This document shows positions 1 to 5,696 of a stretch of DNA of 27,085 nucleotides, one piece after another. A program made the translations under genes and the position numbers. Position 1 is the first letter of the stretch, and each line of letters opens with the position of its first letter. Origin of the DNA: a virus; the IMG/VR virus record IMGVR_UViG_3300021376_002616, positions 1 through 27,085 of that record; one strand, 5' to 3'. The notes under the pieces are model-generated. The model was not told the origin of the DNA. It searched no databases and saw only the letters and a program-made list of their open reading frames with translations.

Positions 1-3
1 CAT

Positions 4-87
4 AGTAGAGGTCCTGTTGGCCGAGGACGCCGCCTTGAAAGCGGTCGGGGTTAATAGCCTTCGCAGGTTCGATTCCTGTCTCTACTG
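4..87 (+). tRNA. tRNA-Ser (anticodon UGA)
   Basis: A class II tRNA can be folded here. The acceptor pairs 4-10 with 80-86 (seven Watson-Crick pairs), leaving G87 as discriminator, which is typical of serine tRNAs. The anticodon stem is 29-33/41-45 with loop CTTGAAA, giving anticodon TGA (36-38). A long variable arm (about 46-62) and a T-stem 63-67/75-79 with loop TTCGATT follow. The D-arm pairs TCCT with AGGA around a loop containing GG. One oddity is that the base at position 8 would be G in this register. Shifting the acceptor by one (5-11/79-85) restores U8 but makes the discriminator T. No CCA is encoded. It would read UCA codons. Confidence 0.88.
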
Positions 88-92
88 TTTCT

Positions 93-100
93 TATAAATA
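93..100 (+). promoter_or_regulatory. T4-type late promoter octamer
   Basis: TATAAATA, the exact T4 late promoter -10 octamer recognised by the phage late sigma factor gp55, lies 20 nt before the ATG at 121 and just after the tRNA. It has no -35 box, as expected for this class. It would drive late expression of the fiber-like gene at 121. Confidence 0.7.
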
Positions 101-120
101 CTCAAAAGTCTCTGTGACGA

Positions 121-330
121 ATGGGTATTCAAATAAACGGACAGACTGATATTATCTCTGCGACTGATGGAAGTCTGACTGTTTCTGGTGCTGCAGGCCA
201 ATCAAACGCAGACCCAAGCATCGCCGGTGCAGGCGGAGCAAACACCGGTGGTGGCGGTGGTGGAGTAGGTCACTATGGAACATCTGGTTCCGGTGGTTCC
301 GGTATTGTCATCATCGCTTATCCTTCATAA
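121..330 (+). CDS. Short glycine-rich fiber-like structural protein (69 aa)
   Basis: The first ~25 residues carry a module of the type INGQTDIISATDGSLTVSG, as seen near repeats in cyanophage structural or fiber proteins. The rest is glycine/serine rich and ends in GGSGIVIIAYPS, the typical C-terminal strand of phage fibers with Gly-rich tips. At 69 residues it is far shorter than a normal fiber. It may be a small accessory tip protein or a remnant made by deletion joining the two ends of a longer gene. A perfect late promoter octamer 20 nt upstream argues that it is still expressed late, with the virion proteins. No clear Shine-Dalgarno is visible. The family call rests on sequence style only. 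Confidence 0.6.
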   Translation: MGIQINGQTDIISATDGSLTVSGAAGQSNADPSIAGAGGANTGGGGGGVGHYGTSGSGGSGIVIIAYPS

Positions 331-371
331 TTTAATAATTCCTTAAGCACTATCACTAAACCCTAACAAAC

Positions 372-399
372 TTGACAAAGTAAAAATACCCAGTATTAT
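372..399 (+). promoter_or_regulatory. Sigma70-type (early) promoter
   Basis: TTGACA at 372-377 and TATTAT at 394-399, with a 16-nt spacer, match the vegetative host sigma consensus at 11 of 12 positions. It lies 29 nt upstream of the ATG at 428 and would start the microgene chain 428-1409. Confidence 0.55.
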
Positions 400-427
400 A
401 ACTAATAATGTTCCATACAAATCCCAA

Positions 428-577
428 ATGGACGATCATACTTTTAATAATTGGGTGAAAATTAAAGCAACATTTGAAGCATCTGGTAATACAAATAATA
501 TTTTTTACAGAAGAGCGTGTGAGGTAGTTAAAACAAAAAAAGATCCGCTAGAAAAACTTTTTAATGACAAAAAATGA
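428..577 (+). CDS. Hypothetical small protein (49 aa)
   Basis: The ORF runs from ATG 428 to TGA 575-577. It encodes a soluble, lysine-rich 49-residue protein beginning MDDHTFNNWVKIKATFEASG and containing FYRRACEVV. The pattern of a WxxIKxxxEASG segment, then YxRA, then KxDPL looks like a small protein I associate with T4-like cyanophages, with no known function. It sits behind the promoter at 372-399, and its stop overlaps the start of the next gene (ATGA), implying translational coupling. It is real on the grounds of coupling, amino-acid pattern and promoter position; its role is unknown. Confidence 0.65.
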   Translation: MDDHTFNNWVKIKATFEASGNTNNIFYRRACEVVKTKKDPLEKLFNDKK

Positions 578-780
578 TGGAACCATTTGACGAAGACTAC
601 GCGACTCACACAGAAGTTCGGGAGATGATCGATGCTGCTATCAGAAGACACAACCGCAATGCTTCTATCATTAGTATGTGCGTCGGTTGGGTGGTTCTTG
701 CTTTATTTGCTGAAGGACTATTGAGACTTGTAGGAGTTATTCCGCCATTACTGCCATGGCTCAACATTACGCTGAAATAA
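574..780 (+). CDS. Small membrane protein (68 aa), conserved-looking cyanophage hypothetical
   Basis: An acidic N-terminus (MEPFDEDYATHTEVREMIDAAI) leads to an Arg/His-rich amphipathic stretch and then one hydrophobic segment at about residues 32-60 (SIISMCVGWVVLALFAEGLL and on). A topology with the charged N-terminus in the cytoplasm and one or two membrane passes is likely. Two ATGs stand in tandem (574 and 577); 574 overlaps the preceding stop. The next gene starts 25 nt before its stop. It resembles small membrane proteins of T4-like cyanomyoviruses, for which no function is established. Confidence 0.75.
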   Translation: MMEPFDEDYATHTEVREMIDAAIRRHNRNASIISMCVGWVVLALFAEGLLRLVGVIPPLLPWLNITLK

Positions 781-935
781 TCGGTATAATTTTACTTTTG
801 ATATTTTCTGCCACAATGTTCTATCAAGGAACTTGTATTCTAAAAGGGCAGCGTGGATATTCTTTGAGAAACTATCTAAATCAAGATAGCACTAATATGC
901 GTAAAAGAATAGAAGAACTACTCAAAGACAAATGA
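756..935 (+). CDS. Small membrane protein (59 aa)
   Basis: ATG 756 lies inside the end of the preceding gene, and TGA is at 933-935. Residues 8-23 are strongly hydrophobic (IIGIILLLIFSATMFY), forming a single N-terminal membrane anchor. A basic, polar tail rich in Arg/Lys/Glu follows and ends RKRIEELLKDK. The next ORF starts at 932 (ATGA overlap). No family is recognised. The overlap chain and clean membrane segment support it being a real gene, perhaps an inner-membrane factor acting early in infection, but that is inference. Confidence 0.55.
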   Translation: MAQHYAEIIGIILLLIFSATMFYQGTCILKGQRGYSLRNYLNQDSTNMRKRIEELLKDK

Positions 936-1036
936 CCGAAGAAGATTTACAACAATTACAAGAAATCGTGTTTAACCAAAAGATGAATGAGTTATTTGAA
1001 GAACCTTCTACTTATGAGGACGAAGAAGATGAATAA
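932..1036 (+). CDS. Acidic microprotein (34 aa)
   Basis: ATG 932 overlaps the upstream stop (ATGA); TAA is at 1034-1036. The peptide is Glu/Asp/Gln rich, starts MTEEDLQQLQEIVFNQKMNE and ends EDEEDE. It is probably helical and has no membrane segment. It overlaps the next microgene by 8 nt. No family is recognised. The evidence is its position in an unbroken chain of coupled ORFs, so confidence is moderate. Confidence 0.45.
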   Translation: MTEEDLQQLQEIVFNQKMNELFEEPSTYEDEEDE

Positions 1037-1118
1037 TACTGCATTGTCTGCTATTCTATTATTTTCTGCGACTGCATTGTTTATTCAATGGGGTCTTATA
1101 AATGCCTACCCAAATTAA
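1029..1118 (+). CDS. Membrane microprotein (29 aa)
   Basis: ATG 1029 lies within the end of the preceding ORF, and TAA is at 1116-1118, overlapping the next gene by 17 nt. The product is almost entirely one transmembrane helix (ALSAILLFSATALFIQWGLI). No family is recognised. The chain of overlaps suggests translation by coupling. Confidence 0.45.
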   Translation: MNNTALSAILLFSATALFIQWGLINAYPN

Positions 1119-1296
1119 ACAAAGATATCAATTTGCGATGACTTGCTTTGTAAGGTCTTATGGTAGAGGTGTCTTAAACGACAACTATATAAAACAGTTT
1201 TGTCAAGAATGGTCTCACTGGGATGTAACACCACCATTGGATGATACGGTAGACCAATACTTTCATTACGAATATAAAACTTGGAGAGGAATATGA
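1102..1296 (+). CDS. Hypothetical protein (64 aa)
   Basis: A soluble protein rich in aromatic residues (Tyr, Trp, Phe), with segments RYQFAMTCFVRSYGRG, QEWSHWDVTPPLDDT and YFHYEYKTWRG. The start at 1102 overlaps the preceding ORF by 17 nt and the stop overlaps the next ATG (ATGA at 1293-1296). It resembles small uncharacterised cyanomyovirus proteins. No motif gives a function. Confidence 0.65.
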   Translation: MPTQIKQRYQFAMTCFVRSYGRGVLNDNYIKQFCQEWSHWDVTPPLDDTVDQYFHYEYKTWRGI

Positions 1297-1409
1297 TTTT
1301 TAAGATTGTAGAGTTTTTAGCAGAGAGTCCAGTCTGGTTAGGACTTTGTGCAGGGGGCTTGATTATTCCGCCGATTATAGGTATAATGCTTATACACCGC
1401 AATAAATAA
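1293..1409 (+). CDS. Membrane microprotein (38 aa)
   Basis: ATG 1293 overlaps the upstream stop; TAA is at 1407-1409. After MIFKIVEFLAESPVW there is one long hydrophobic segment with a GG and a PP kink (LGLCAGGLIIPPIIGIMLI) and a short basic end. It is the last member of the overlapping microgene chain and ends 8 nt before the tRNA-Pro-like element. No family is recognised. Confidence 0.5.
   Translation: MIFKIVEFLAESPVWLGLCAGGLIIPPIIGIMLIHRNK
1401..1408 (+). promoter_or_regulatory. Possible late promoter octamer
   Basis: AATAAATA fits the NATAAATA form of the T4-like late promoter. It overlaps the end of the gene at 1293-1409 and precedes the tRNA-Pro-like element at 1418. It could be chance in AT-rich sequence. 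Confidence 0.3.
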
Positions 1410-1417
1410 AGGTGAAA

Positions 1418-1489
1418 CGGGGTGTAGTAGAAAAGTTATAACTCTGCGTTTGGGACGCAGCGAAGGGGGAGCATTACCTCCCACCCCGA
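1418..1489 (+). tRNA. tRNA-Pro(UGG)-like element with abnormal T-arm
   Basis: The acceptor CGGGGTG (1418-1424) pairs perfectly with CACCCCG (1482-1488), leaving A1489 as discriminator, as in proline tRNAs. The anticodon stem CTGCG/CGCAG (1444-1448/1456-1460) holds loop TTTGGGA with anticodon TGG (1451-1453). T-stem strands at 1465-1469 and 1477-1481 can pair, but the loop reads AGCATTA instead of the normal TTCRANN type. The D-arm also pairs poorly. It is either a decayed tRNA, a tRNA mimic, or a tRNA with an atypical elbow. An automatic tRNA finder may miss it. Confidence 0.55.
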
Positions 1490-1491
1490 TC

Positions 1492-1509
1492 GCCAGTTTC
1501 TTGACTGGC
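1492..1509 (+). other. Small hairpin after the tRNA-like element
   Basis: GCCAGT (1492-1497) pairs with ACTGGC (1504-1509) around the loop TTCTTG. It has no following U-tract, so it is more likely a processing or pausing structure than a full terminator. It separates the upstream unit from the promoter at 1514. Confidence 0.4.
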
Positions 1510-1513
1510 ACAC

Positions 1514-1542
1514 TTGACACAAAAGTCTCAATCTCTTATAAT
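1514..1542 (+). promoter_or_regulatory. Perfect sigma70 consensus promoter
   Basis: TTGACA (1514-1519) and TATAAT (1537-1542) are both exact consensus hexamers separated by exactly 17 nt. It lies 22 nt upstream of the ATG at 1565 and would give strong early transcription of the genes at 1565, 1774 and 2052 by host RNA polymerase. Confidence 0.85.
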
Positions 1543-1564
1543 ACTAGGGTAAACAAACAAAACA

Positions 1565-1777
1565 ATGTCTCTGATCCAAAAGTTCAAGAAAGATGTTAGC
1601 ACTCTTCGTCTTGCTGCTAACGGGGAAATCTACCTTGATGTAAAGAATCCGAAACTTTATAAAAAGGTGCGCCGCTATTATGAAAATGTCGGCGTTGTAT
1701 TTTCTGGCGACCCACTTGATGACTATGAAATGCTTATGGAGTATGTCGCTGGTGATCTTGAAGCAGTCGAAGCATGA
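1565..1777 (+). CDS. Hypothetical protein (70 aa)
   Basis: A small basic-then-acidic soluble protein. The N-terminus is lysine rich (MSLIQKFKKDVSTLRLAANG), the centre has KNPKLYKKVRRYYENVGV and the C-terminus is acidic (DDYEMLMEYVAGDLEAVEA). It lies directly behind a perfect sigma70 promoter, so it is probably an early protein. Its stop overlaps the start of the gene at 1774. It resembles small cyanomyovirus hypothetical proteins. No catalytic motif is visible. Confidence 0.7.
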   Translation: MSLIQKFKKDVSTLRLAANGEIYLDVKNPKLYKKVRRYYENVGVVFSGDPLDDYEMLMEYVAGDLEAVEA

Positions 1778-2007
1778 AACCCAAAGTTCTTCTTGAGCGT
1801 GAAGGATACCGCTTCATTGAAGCAGGTATTCTTGAGATAAATGGTAAACCAGATTATCGTATGCAAAAACAAAATGAGTATACAAAACGCTGGAATGACA
1901 TTTATCTCTTTGATAATCAAATGCAGTGTTTGACTGCTATAGAAGATCATCAATATTGCCGATGGCTTGATCCAGACAGAGTTTCTGCTTATCGTAAGTA
2001 TACATAG
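1774..2007 (+). CDS. Hypothetical protein (77 aa)
   Basis: ATGA-coupled to the preceding gene. Soluble, with aromatic and charged residues spread along the chain: GYRFIEAGILEINGKPDYRM, then KRWNDIYLFDN, then EDHQYCRWLDPDRV. No domain or family is recognised. Its position second behind the 1514-1542 promoter suggests early expression. Confidence 0.65.
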   Translation: MKPKVLLEREGYRFIEAGILEINGKPDYRMQKQNEYTKRWNDIYLFDNQMQCLTAIEDHQYCRWLDPDRVSAYRKYT

Positions 2008-2051
2008 TCACGGATGGACTTAAACAGCACTGGTCGGGAGCAAACCCCTTT

Positions 2052-2291
2052 ATGAAAAACACTGATGTATTCCGATACATTGGAAATTTTCTTCTTTTAT
2101 CTGGATATTTTGTTCTGATATGGGGAGATCCAAAAGTTGGATTGCTTGTAAAATGTATTGGAAATGGATTTGTCATTCCCTTTGCAATCAAGTATAAGTT
2201 TTGGGACATTTTGATTCTGTGTGGTTTCTATGCAGCAATTGAGATTCCGAAACTCATTCAATTATCCTTTCCTAGTTTGTCTGTAAACTAG
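2052..2291 (+). CDS. Integral membrane protein (79 aa), conserved-looking hypothetical
   Basis: Three hydrophobic stretches can be seen, at about residues 10-24 (GNFLLLSGYFVLIWG), 28-45 (VGLLVKCIGNGFVIPFAI) and 49-63 (FWDILILCGFYAAIE). These suggest a small polytopic inner or thylakoid membrane protein. GGGAG at 2036-2040 lies 11 nt before the ATG and is a plausible ribosome site. Similar short multi-span proteins are frequent in cyanophage and cyanobacterial genomes without a known role. Confidence 0.65.
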   Translation: MKNTDVFRYIGNFLLLSGYFVLIWGDPKVGLLVKCIGNGFVIPFAIKYKFWDILILCGFYAAIEIPKLIQLSFPSLSVN

Positions 2292-2327
2292 GTGGTGGAA
2301 CCAAAGACCCCCTTATGCCCTCGTCGT

Positions 2328-2402
2328 ATGGGCATTATAAATGACGACTGGTGCGGATGGAGGTTACTCCCGCCTAGTTTCTTGCTTCTAGTTAAAAAGT
2401 AA
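2328..2402 (+). CDS. Possible 24-aa microprotein (weak)
   Basis: A short ORF starts MGIINDDWCGWRLLPPSFLL and ends VKK. The DDWCGW segment is unusual and not what random AT-rich sequence gives. No Shine-Dalgarno is visible, and the ATG lies within a hairpin (2315-2320 with 2330-2335), so the stretch may instead be untranslated RNA. It occupies the only non-coding stretch (2292-2435) before the glycan cluster. Confidence 0.2.
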   Translation: MGIINDDWCGWRLLPPSFLLLVKK

Positions 2403-2435
2403 GTGGCGAGCCTGCAAAGACACATATAAACATGT

Positions 2436-2465
2436 AAAGGTGGGTTGCATAAACCCACCTTTTTT
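2436..2465 (+). terminator. Strong rho-independent terminator
   Basis: An 11-bp stem pairs 2436-2446 (AAAGGTGGGTT) with 2452-2462 (AACCCACCTTT) around the loop GCATA and runs into a T-tract ending at 2465. It closes the small-gene flank and isolates the glycan cluster from upstream transcription. Confidence 0.88.
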
Positions 2466-2473
2466 AGTATAAT
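2445..2473 (+). promoter_or_regulatory. Promoter overlapping the terminator
   Basis: An exact TATAAT (2468-2473) follows a weak -35 match TTGCAT (2445-2450) at a 17-nt spacing. The -35 lies in the terminator stem and loop. It lies 25 nt upstream of the first glycan-cluster gene. The poor -35 suggests it may need an activator or a phage factor. Confidence 0.45.
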
Positions 2474-2498
2474 ATATAAAAGGACTTGAGAGTATTAT

Positions 2499-3299
2499 AT
2501 GCTTGCGAATGATGACTTAGGTAATCTTGGAAGACTTGGAAACCAGCTGTTTCAATACACTGCTTTGCGTGGTTTAGCAGCAAGGCACGGATATGAGTAT
2601 TGTTTACCTCCAAGAGAAGTTGTAGCGACAAGAGATGATAATTGTAGAAAATCAGATACTACAATATTTGAAACTTTTAAATTACCTGATGCTCCTCGCC
2701 ATGTTACAAACTTTCAAAAAATAATGGAAGCAAACTTTGGTCTTGATCAAAATCTTTGGGATCATTGTCCAGACAATATCAGTCTTTATGGATACTTTCA
2801 AACGGAAAAATATTTTAAACATATTGAAGAAGATATTCGTCAGGCATTTACTTTTGTTGACGAAATTAAACAACCTACTGAAGAAGCATTTCAATCAAAC
2901 TTTGGGGATACTGAAGTTATAGCAATTCATCTTCGTAGAGGTGATTATTTAAAGTATCCACATCATCCTGTTCAAGAACTTGAGTATTATGCTCAAGGAT
3001 TATCTCATATGCCTGAAGATATTCCTGTGATGGTATTTTCTGATGGCATTGAATGGTGTAAAGAACAAGAACTTTTTCAAGGCGATCGTTTTATCTTTGC
3101 TGAAGGAAACAGCACTGGAGTTGATCTTTGCTTACAGGCACTTTGTTCTTATCATATCATTGCCAACTCTTCATTTTCTTGGTGGGGTGCTTGGTTGGCA
3201 AAAAGTAAAAAAACTGTTGCTCCTAGTATTTGGTTTGCTGGTCCAGACGCTTTTAAAGATTTGAGTGATCTTTATCTTTCAGACTGGATCATCATTTAA
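2499..3299 (+). CDS. GT11 family glycosyltransferase (alpha-1,2-fucosyltransferase-like)
   Basis: The GT11 hallmarks are in order: GRLGNQLFQY at residues 11-20, HLRRGDY at 144-150 (the donor-binding HxRRGDY motif of GDP-fucose transferases), and NSSFSWWGAW at 223-232. Full length is 266 residues, normal for bacterial and phage GT11 enzymes. The family usually transfers L-fucose from GDP-fucose to a galactose acceptor. No GDP-fucose synthesis genes are in this window, so the donor would come from the host or the specificity may differ. It is the first gene of the cluster, starting 25 nt after a TATAAT element. A late-type octamer follows its stop. Confidence 0.85.
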   Translation: MLANDDLGNLGRLGNQLFQYTALRGLAARHGYEYCLPPREVVATRDDNCRKSDTTIFETFKLPDAPRHVTNFQKIMEANFGLDQNLWDHCPDNISLYGYFQTEKYFKHIEEDIRQAFTFVDEIKQPTEEAFQSNFGDTEVIAIHLRRGDYLKYPHHPVQELEYYAQGLSHMPEDIPVMVFSDGIEWCKEQELFQGDRFIFAEGNSTGVDLCLQALCSYHIIANSSFSWWGAWLAKSKKTVAPSIWFAGPDAFKDLSDLYLSDWIII

Positions 3300-3300
3300 A

Positions 3301-3308
3301 AATAAATA
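3301..3308 (+). promoter_or_regulatory. Possible late promoter inside the cluster
   Basis: AATAAATA, matching the NATAAATA late motif, lies 17 nt before the ATG at 3326 in the only real gap near the start of the cluster. It could give late transcription of everything from 3326 onward. Confidence 0.4.
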
Positions 3309-3325
3309 TTCAAAAAGTTGTACTT

Positions 3326-4879
3326 ATGAAAGTCGTTATTCCAATGTCTGGTATGAGTAGTAGATTTTCTGCTGCTGGATATACTATACCAAAATACCTG
3401 ATAGAAATTGACGGCAAAAAAGTCATAGAGCACATTGTAGATTTATATCCCAAAGACTCTGAGTTTATTTTTATCATTAACGACAAGCATCAAGAAGAAA
3501 CCGATATTATTGATATTCTGAATAAGTTAGTAGAAAAGAAAGAGATCGTCACAATACCTAGACACAAAAAAGGTCCTGTTTTTACTGTGTCTGAGTTTGA
3601 GGATTTGATTGATGATGATGAACAAGTCATTGTTAATTATTGTGATTTTTCAATGTATTGGGACTATCGTCATTTTAAAAAGTTTGTGGACTTTACTGAA
3701 TGTGATGGATGTGTTATTTGTTATACCGGATTTCATCCTCATATGTTAGGTAGTGATAATTATGCTTTTTGTAAAACGGATGAGAGTAATCAGATTTTAG
3801 AAATACGTGAGAAGCAACCATTTACAGATAATAAGATGTCTGAGTTTGCTTCGACTGGAACTTATTATTTTAGAAAGGGAAGTTATGTCAAAAAATACTT
3901 CAAGCAATTGATGAATGAAGATCTTAATATTAATGGTGAGTATTATGTAAGTCTTGTTTATAATCTTTTGATTCGTGATGGATTAGTGAATCTAGTTTAT
4001 GAGATTCCTTATATGCTTCAGTGGGGAACTCCTTTTGATCTTGATGTTTATAATAGTTGGTCAAATTATTATCGTAAAGCATTAGAGGGGCAAAAGGAAG
4101 TCAAATTGGAAAATTGTATTCTTGCTCTTCCTATGGCTGGAGCAGGAAGTCGTTTTTCTAAGGAAGGTTATGATGTTCCGAAACCATTTATTCCTGTAAA
4201 TGGAAAGATTATGGTCGAACAGGCAGTTAGATGTTTGCCAAAAACCGATGATGTTATCTATGCTTGTCTCAAAGGTCATCAGTCTCCTGGACAAAATACA
4301 GTATGGATTGATGAAGTATTAAAAGGTCAAGCTTGTACTACAGAACGAATTATTGATATATGTAATTCGGAATCTTCTATACTAATATCTGCGTGTGATA
4401 ATGGTGTATTTTACGATGCTGATAAGTTCTTAGAGTTGGTTGAGGATGATACAAATGATATCATTGTCTGGACCTATCGTAACAACTATACAAGTCATCT
4501 ACAACCAGAAGCATATTCTTGGGTTAAATGTGATGAAGAAGAAAATGTAAGTTACGTTGATGTTAAAAAGTTTAGTGGAACTGATCCAGTTAAAGAGTTT
4601 GCGATTACTGGAACAATGTTTTTTAGATCTCGTCAAGTTTTTCAACGATCTCTTTCATCTCTTTATGAAAATGATGTAAGAGTAAATGGTGAGTTTTATA
4701 TTGATAGCATGCTCAATGAAGCAATCTCACTAGGATATAAAGTTAAGAACTTTGAGATAGACAATTATATTTGCTGGGGAACACCTAATGATTTAAAAAC
4801 CTACGAGTATTGGCAAAGATTTTTTAATAAAGTTGAATGGCATCTTTATGAATATCAAAATGACTACTTTACCAATTGA
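3326..4879 (+). CDS. Tandem sugar-phosphate nucleotidyltransferase (two NTP_transferase domains)
   Basis: Two homologous GT-A-type nucleotidyltransferase domains are joined in one 517-residue chain. Domain 1 starts MKVVIPMSGMSSRFSAAGY with IPKYLIEIDGK. Domain 2 starts near residue 263 with LALPMAGAGSRFSKEGYD and VPKPFIPVNGK. Both keep the signature Arg and the Pro-Lys after the Gly-rich loop, a CD catalytic-type segment (YCDFSMYWD; SACDNGVFYD), and a C-terminal NGE(Y/F)Y and WGTP signature. The Gly-rich loop of domain 1 is the more divergent (GMSSRF against GAGSRF). Normal enzymes of this family are ~250 residues with one domain. The product is probably one or two NDP-sugars for the downstream transferases; the sugar is unknown. 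The next gene overlaps its end. Confidence 0.8.
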   Translation: MKVVIPMSGMSSRFSAAGYTIPKYLIEIDGKKVIEHIVDLYPKDSEFIFIINDKHQEETDIIDILNKLVEKKEIVTIPRHKKGPVFTVSEFEDLIDDDEQVIVNYCDFSMYWDYRHFKKFVDFTECDGCVICYTGFHPHMLGSDNYAFCKTDESNQILEIREKQPFTDNKMSEFASTGTYYFRKGSYVKKYFKQLMNEDLNINGEYYVSLVYNLLIRDGLVNLVYEIPYMLQWGTPFDLDVYNSWSNYYRKALEGQKEVKLENCILALPMAGAGSRFSKEGYDVPKPFIPVNGKIMVEQAVRCLPKTDDVIYACLKGHQSPGQNTVWIDEVLKGQACTTERIIDICNSESSILISACDNGVFYDADKFLELVEDDTNDIIVWTYRNNYTSHLQPEAYSWVKCDEEENVSYVDVKKFSGTDPVKEFAITGTMFFRSRQVFQRSLSSLYENDVRVNGEFYIDSMLNEAISLGYKVKNFEIDNYICWGTPNDLKTYEYWQRFFNKVEWHLYEYQNDYFTN

Positions 4880-5696
4880 TAAAAATATAAATGCTGTTTT
4901 AATGCTTCATTGGGGATGGACAGATCTTTTACAACACGTTGGAATGGTCAGATATTATCAGACGTTGTATAAGTCAGTCTCACTCATATGTTTGCCTCAT
5001 CAAAAAGAGTTTCTTGAAGCACTTTATCCCAACTTTGATTTAATTTTTGTTTCATCTCCAGATCATGGAGAAATTGATTCAGTCGCAAAGAGACTTTTTG
5101 ATGAAGATTATTTGTTTCTTTTAGATGGACATCAATGCTCACAATGTTTTACTCTTGCTTGTTTACGACAAAACTTTGATCCTCAATCTGAAATACAAAA
5201 AATAAATTGCGATTCTTTGAGTAAAACTTGTCTTCATCAAATATCTCAAATTAAAGAGATGGACGCAAATGATCCAGACTTTGATGAACGTATTGGATTT
5301 TATACTTTGTCGGGATTAGATCATTCGATTGCTTTTGATTATTTTAAAATTATTAGAGATCACATTGCCGAAGAAAGTAAATACAATGATCTTGTTTCAT
5401 CTCAAAATTATTCTGTAGTACATTATATTAATGGAATGGATCTTTCAAAGATACAATATCCATTAGTATATTTGAATGATCAATCATCAAAAATTATTGA
5501 TATGATTAAGGTGATTGAAAACGCAAAAGAAGTTCATTTGTATGATAGTCTTTATGGAATACTTTGTTATTTTTTATATTTTTCTGGACAACTTAAAGGA
5601 CCTAAATTATACTTACATAAGTATGTTAGAATGAAAATACCAAAGTTTTTTGACTATCAAAAAATGGCAAACTCTGGAGATTGGATTGTTCTATGA
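4860..5696 (+). CDS. Putative glycosyltransferase, unassigned family (paralog of 8178-8945)
   Basis: A 278-residue protein from ATG 4860; ATGs at 4833 and 4848 are alternatives with longer overlap. It begins with a GT-B-like pattern (NAVLMLHWGWTDLLQHVGMVRYY), where an alternation of hydrophobic strand and polar loop would bind a donor. The C-terminal half has ENAKEVHLYDSLYGILCYF, close in pattern to ENAKDIHLIENSISLFVYH in the protein at 8178. The two are clearly paralogs. That motif type is seen in LPS transferases with a GT9-like fold, but I cannot assign a CAZy family. It is followed by a GT61-like gene, exactly as its paralog is. Confidence 0.65.
   Translation: MTTLPIDKNINAVLMLHWGWTDLLQHVGMVRYYQTLYKSVSLICLPHQKEFLEALYPNFDLIFVSSPDHGEIDSVAKRLFDEDYLFLLDGHQCSQCFTLACLRQNFDPQSEIQKINCDSLSKTCLHQISQIKEMDANDPDFDERIGFYTLSGLDHSIAFDYFKIIRDHIAEESKYNDLVSSQNYSVVHYINGMDLSKIQYPLVYLNDQSSKIIDMIKVIENAKEVHLYDSLYGILCYFLYFSGQLKGPKLYLHKYVRMKIPKFFDYQKMANSGDWIVL

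Noticed and set aside
1115-1402. 95-codon minus-strand ORF opposite the microgenes
   Set aside because: Antisense to two coupled + strand genes with convincing proteins; no promoter found on the minus strand.
2737-3264. Two + frame ORFs (2737-2922 and 3043-3264) inside the first cluster gene
   Set aside because: Both overlap the GT11 reading frame, whose motifs are unmistakable; they are alternative-frame shadows rich in Phe, Leu and Lys.
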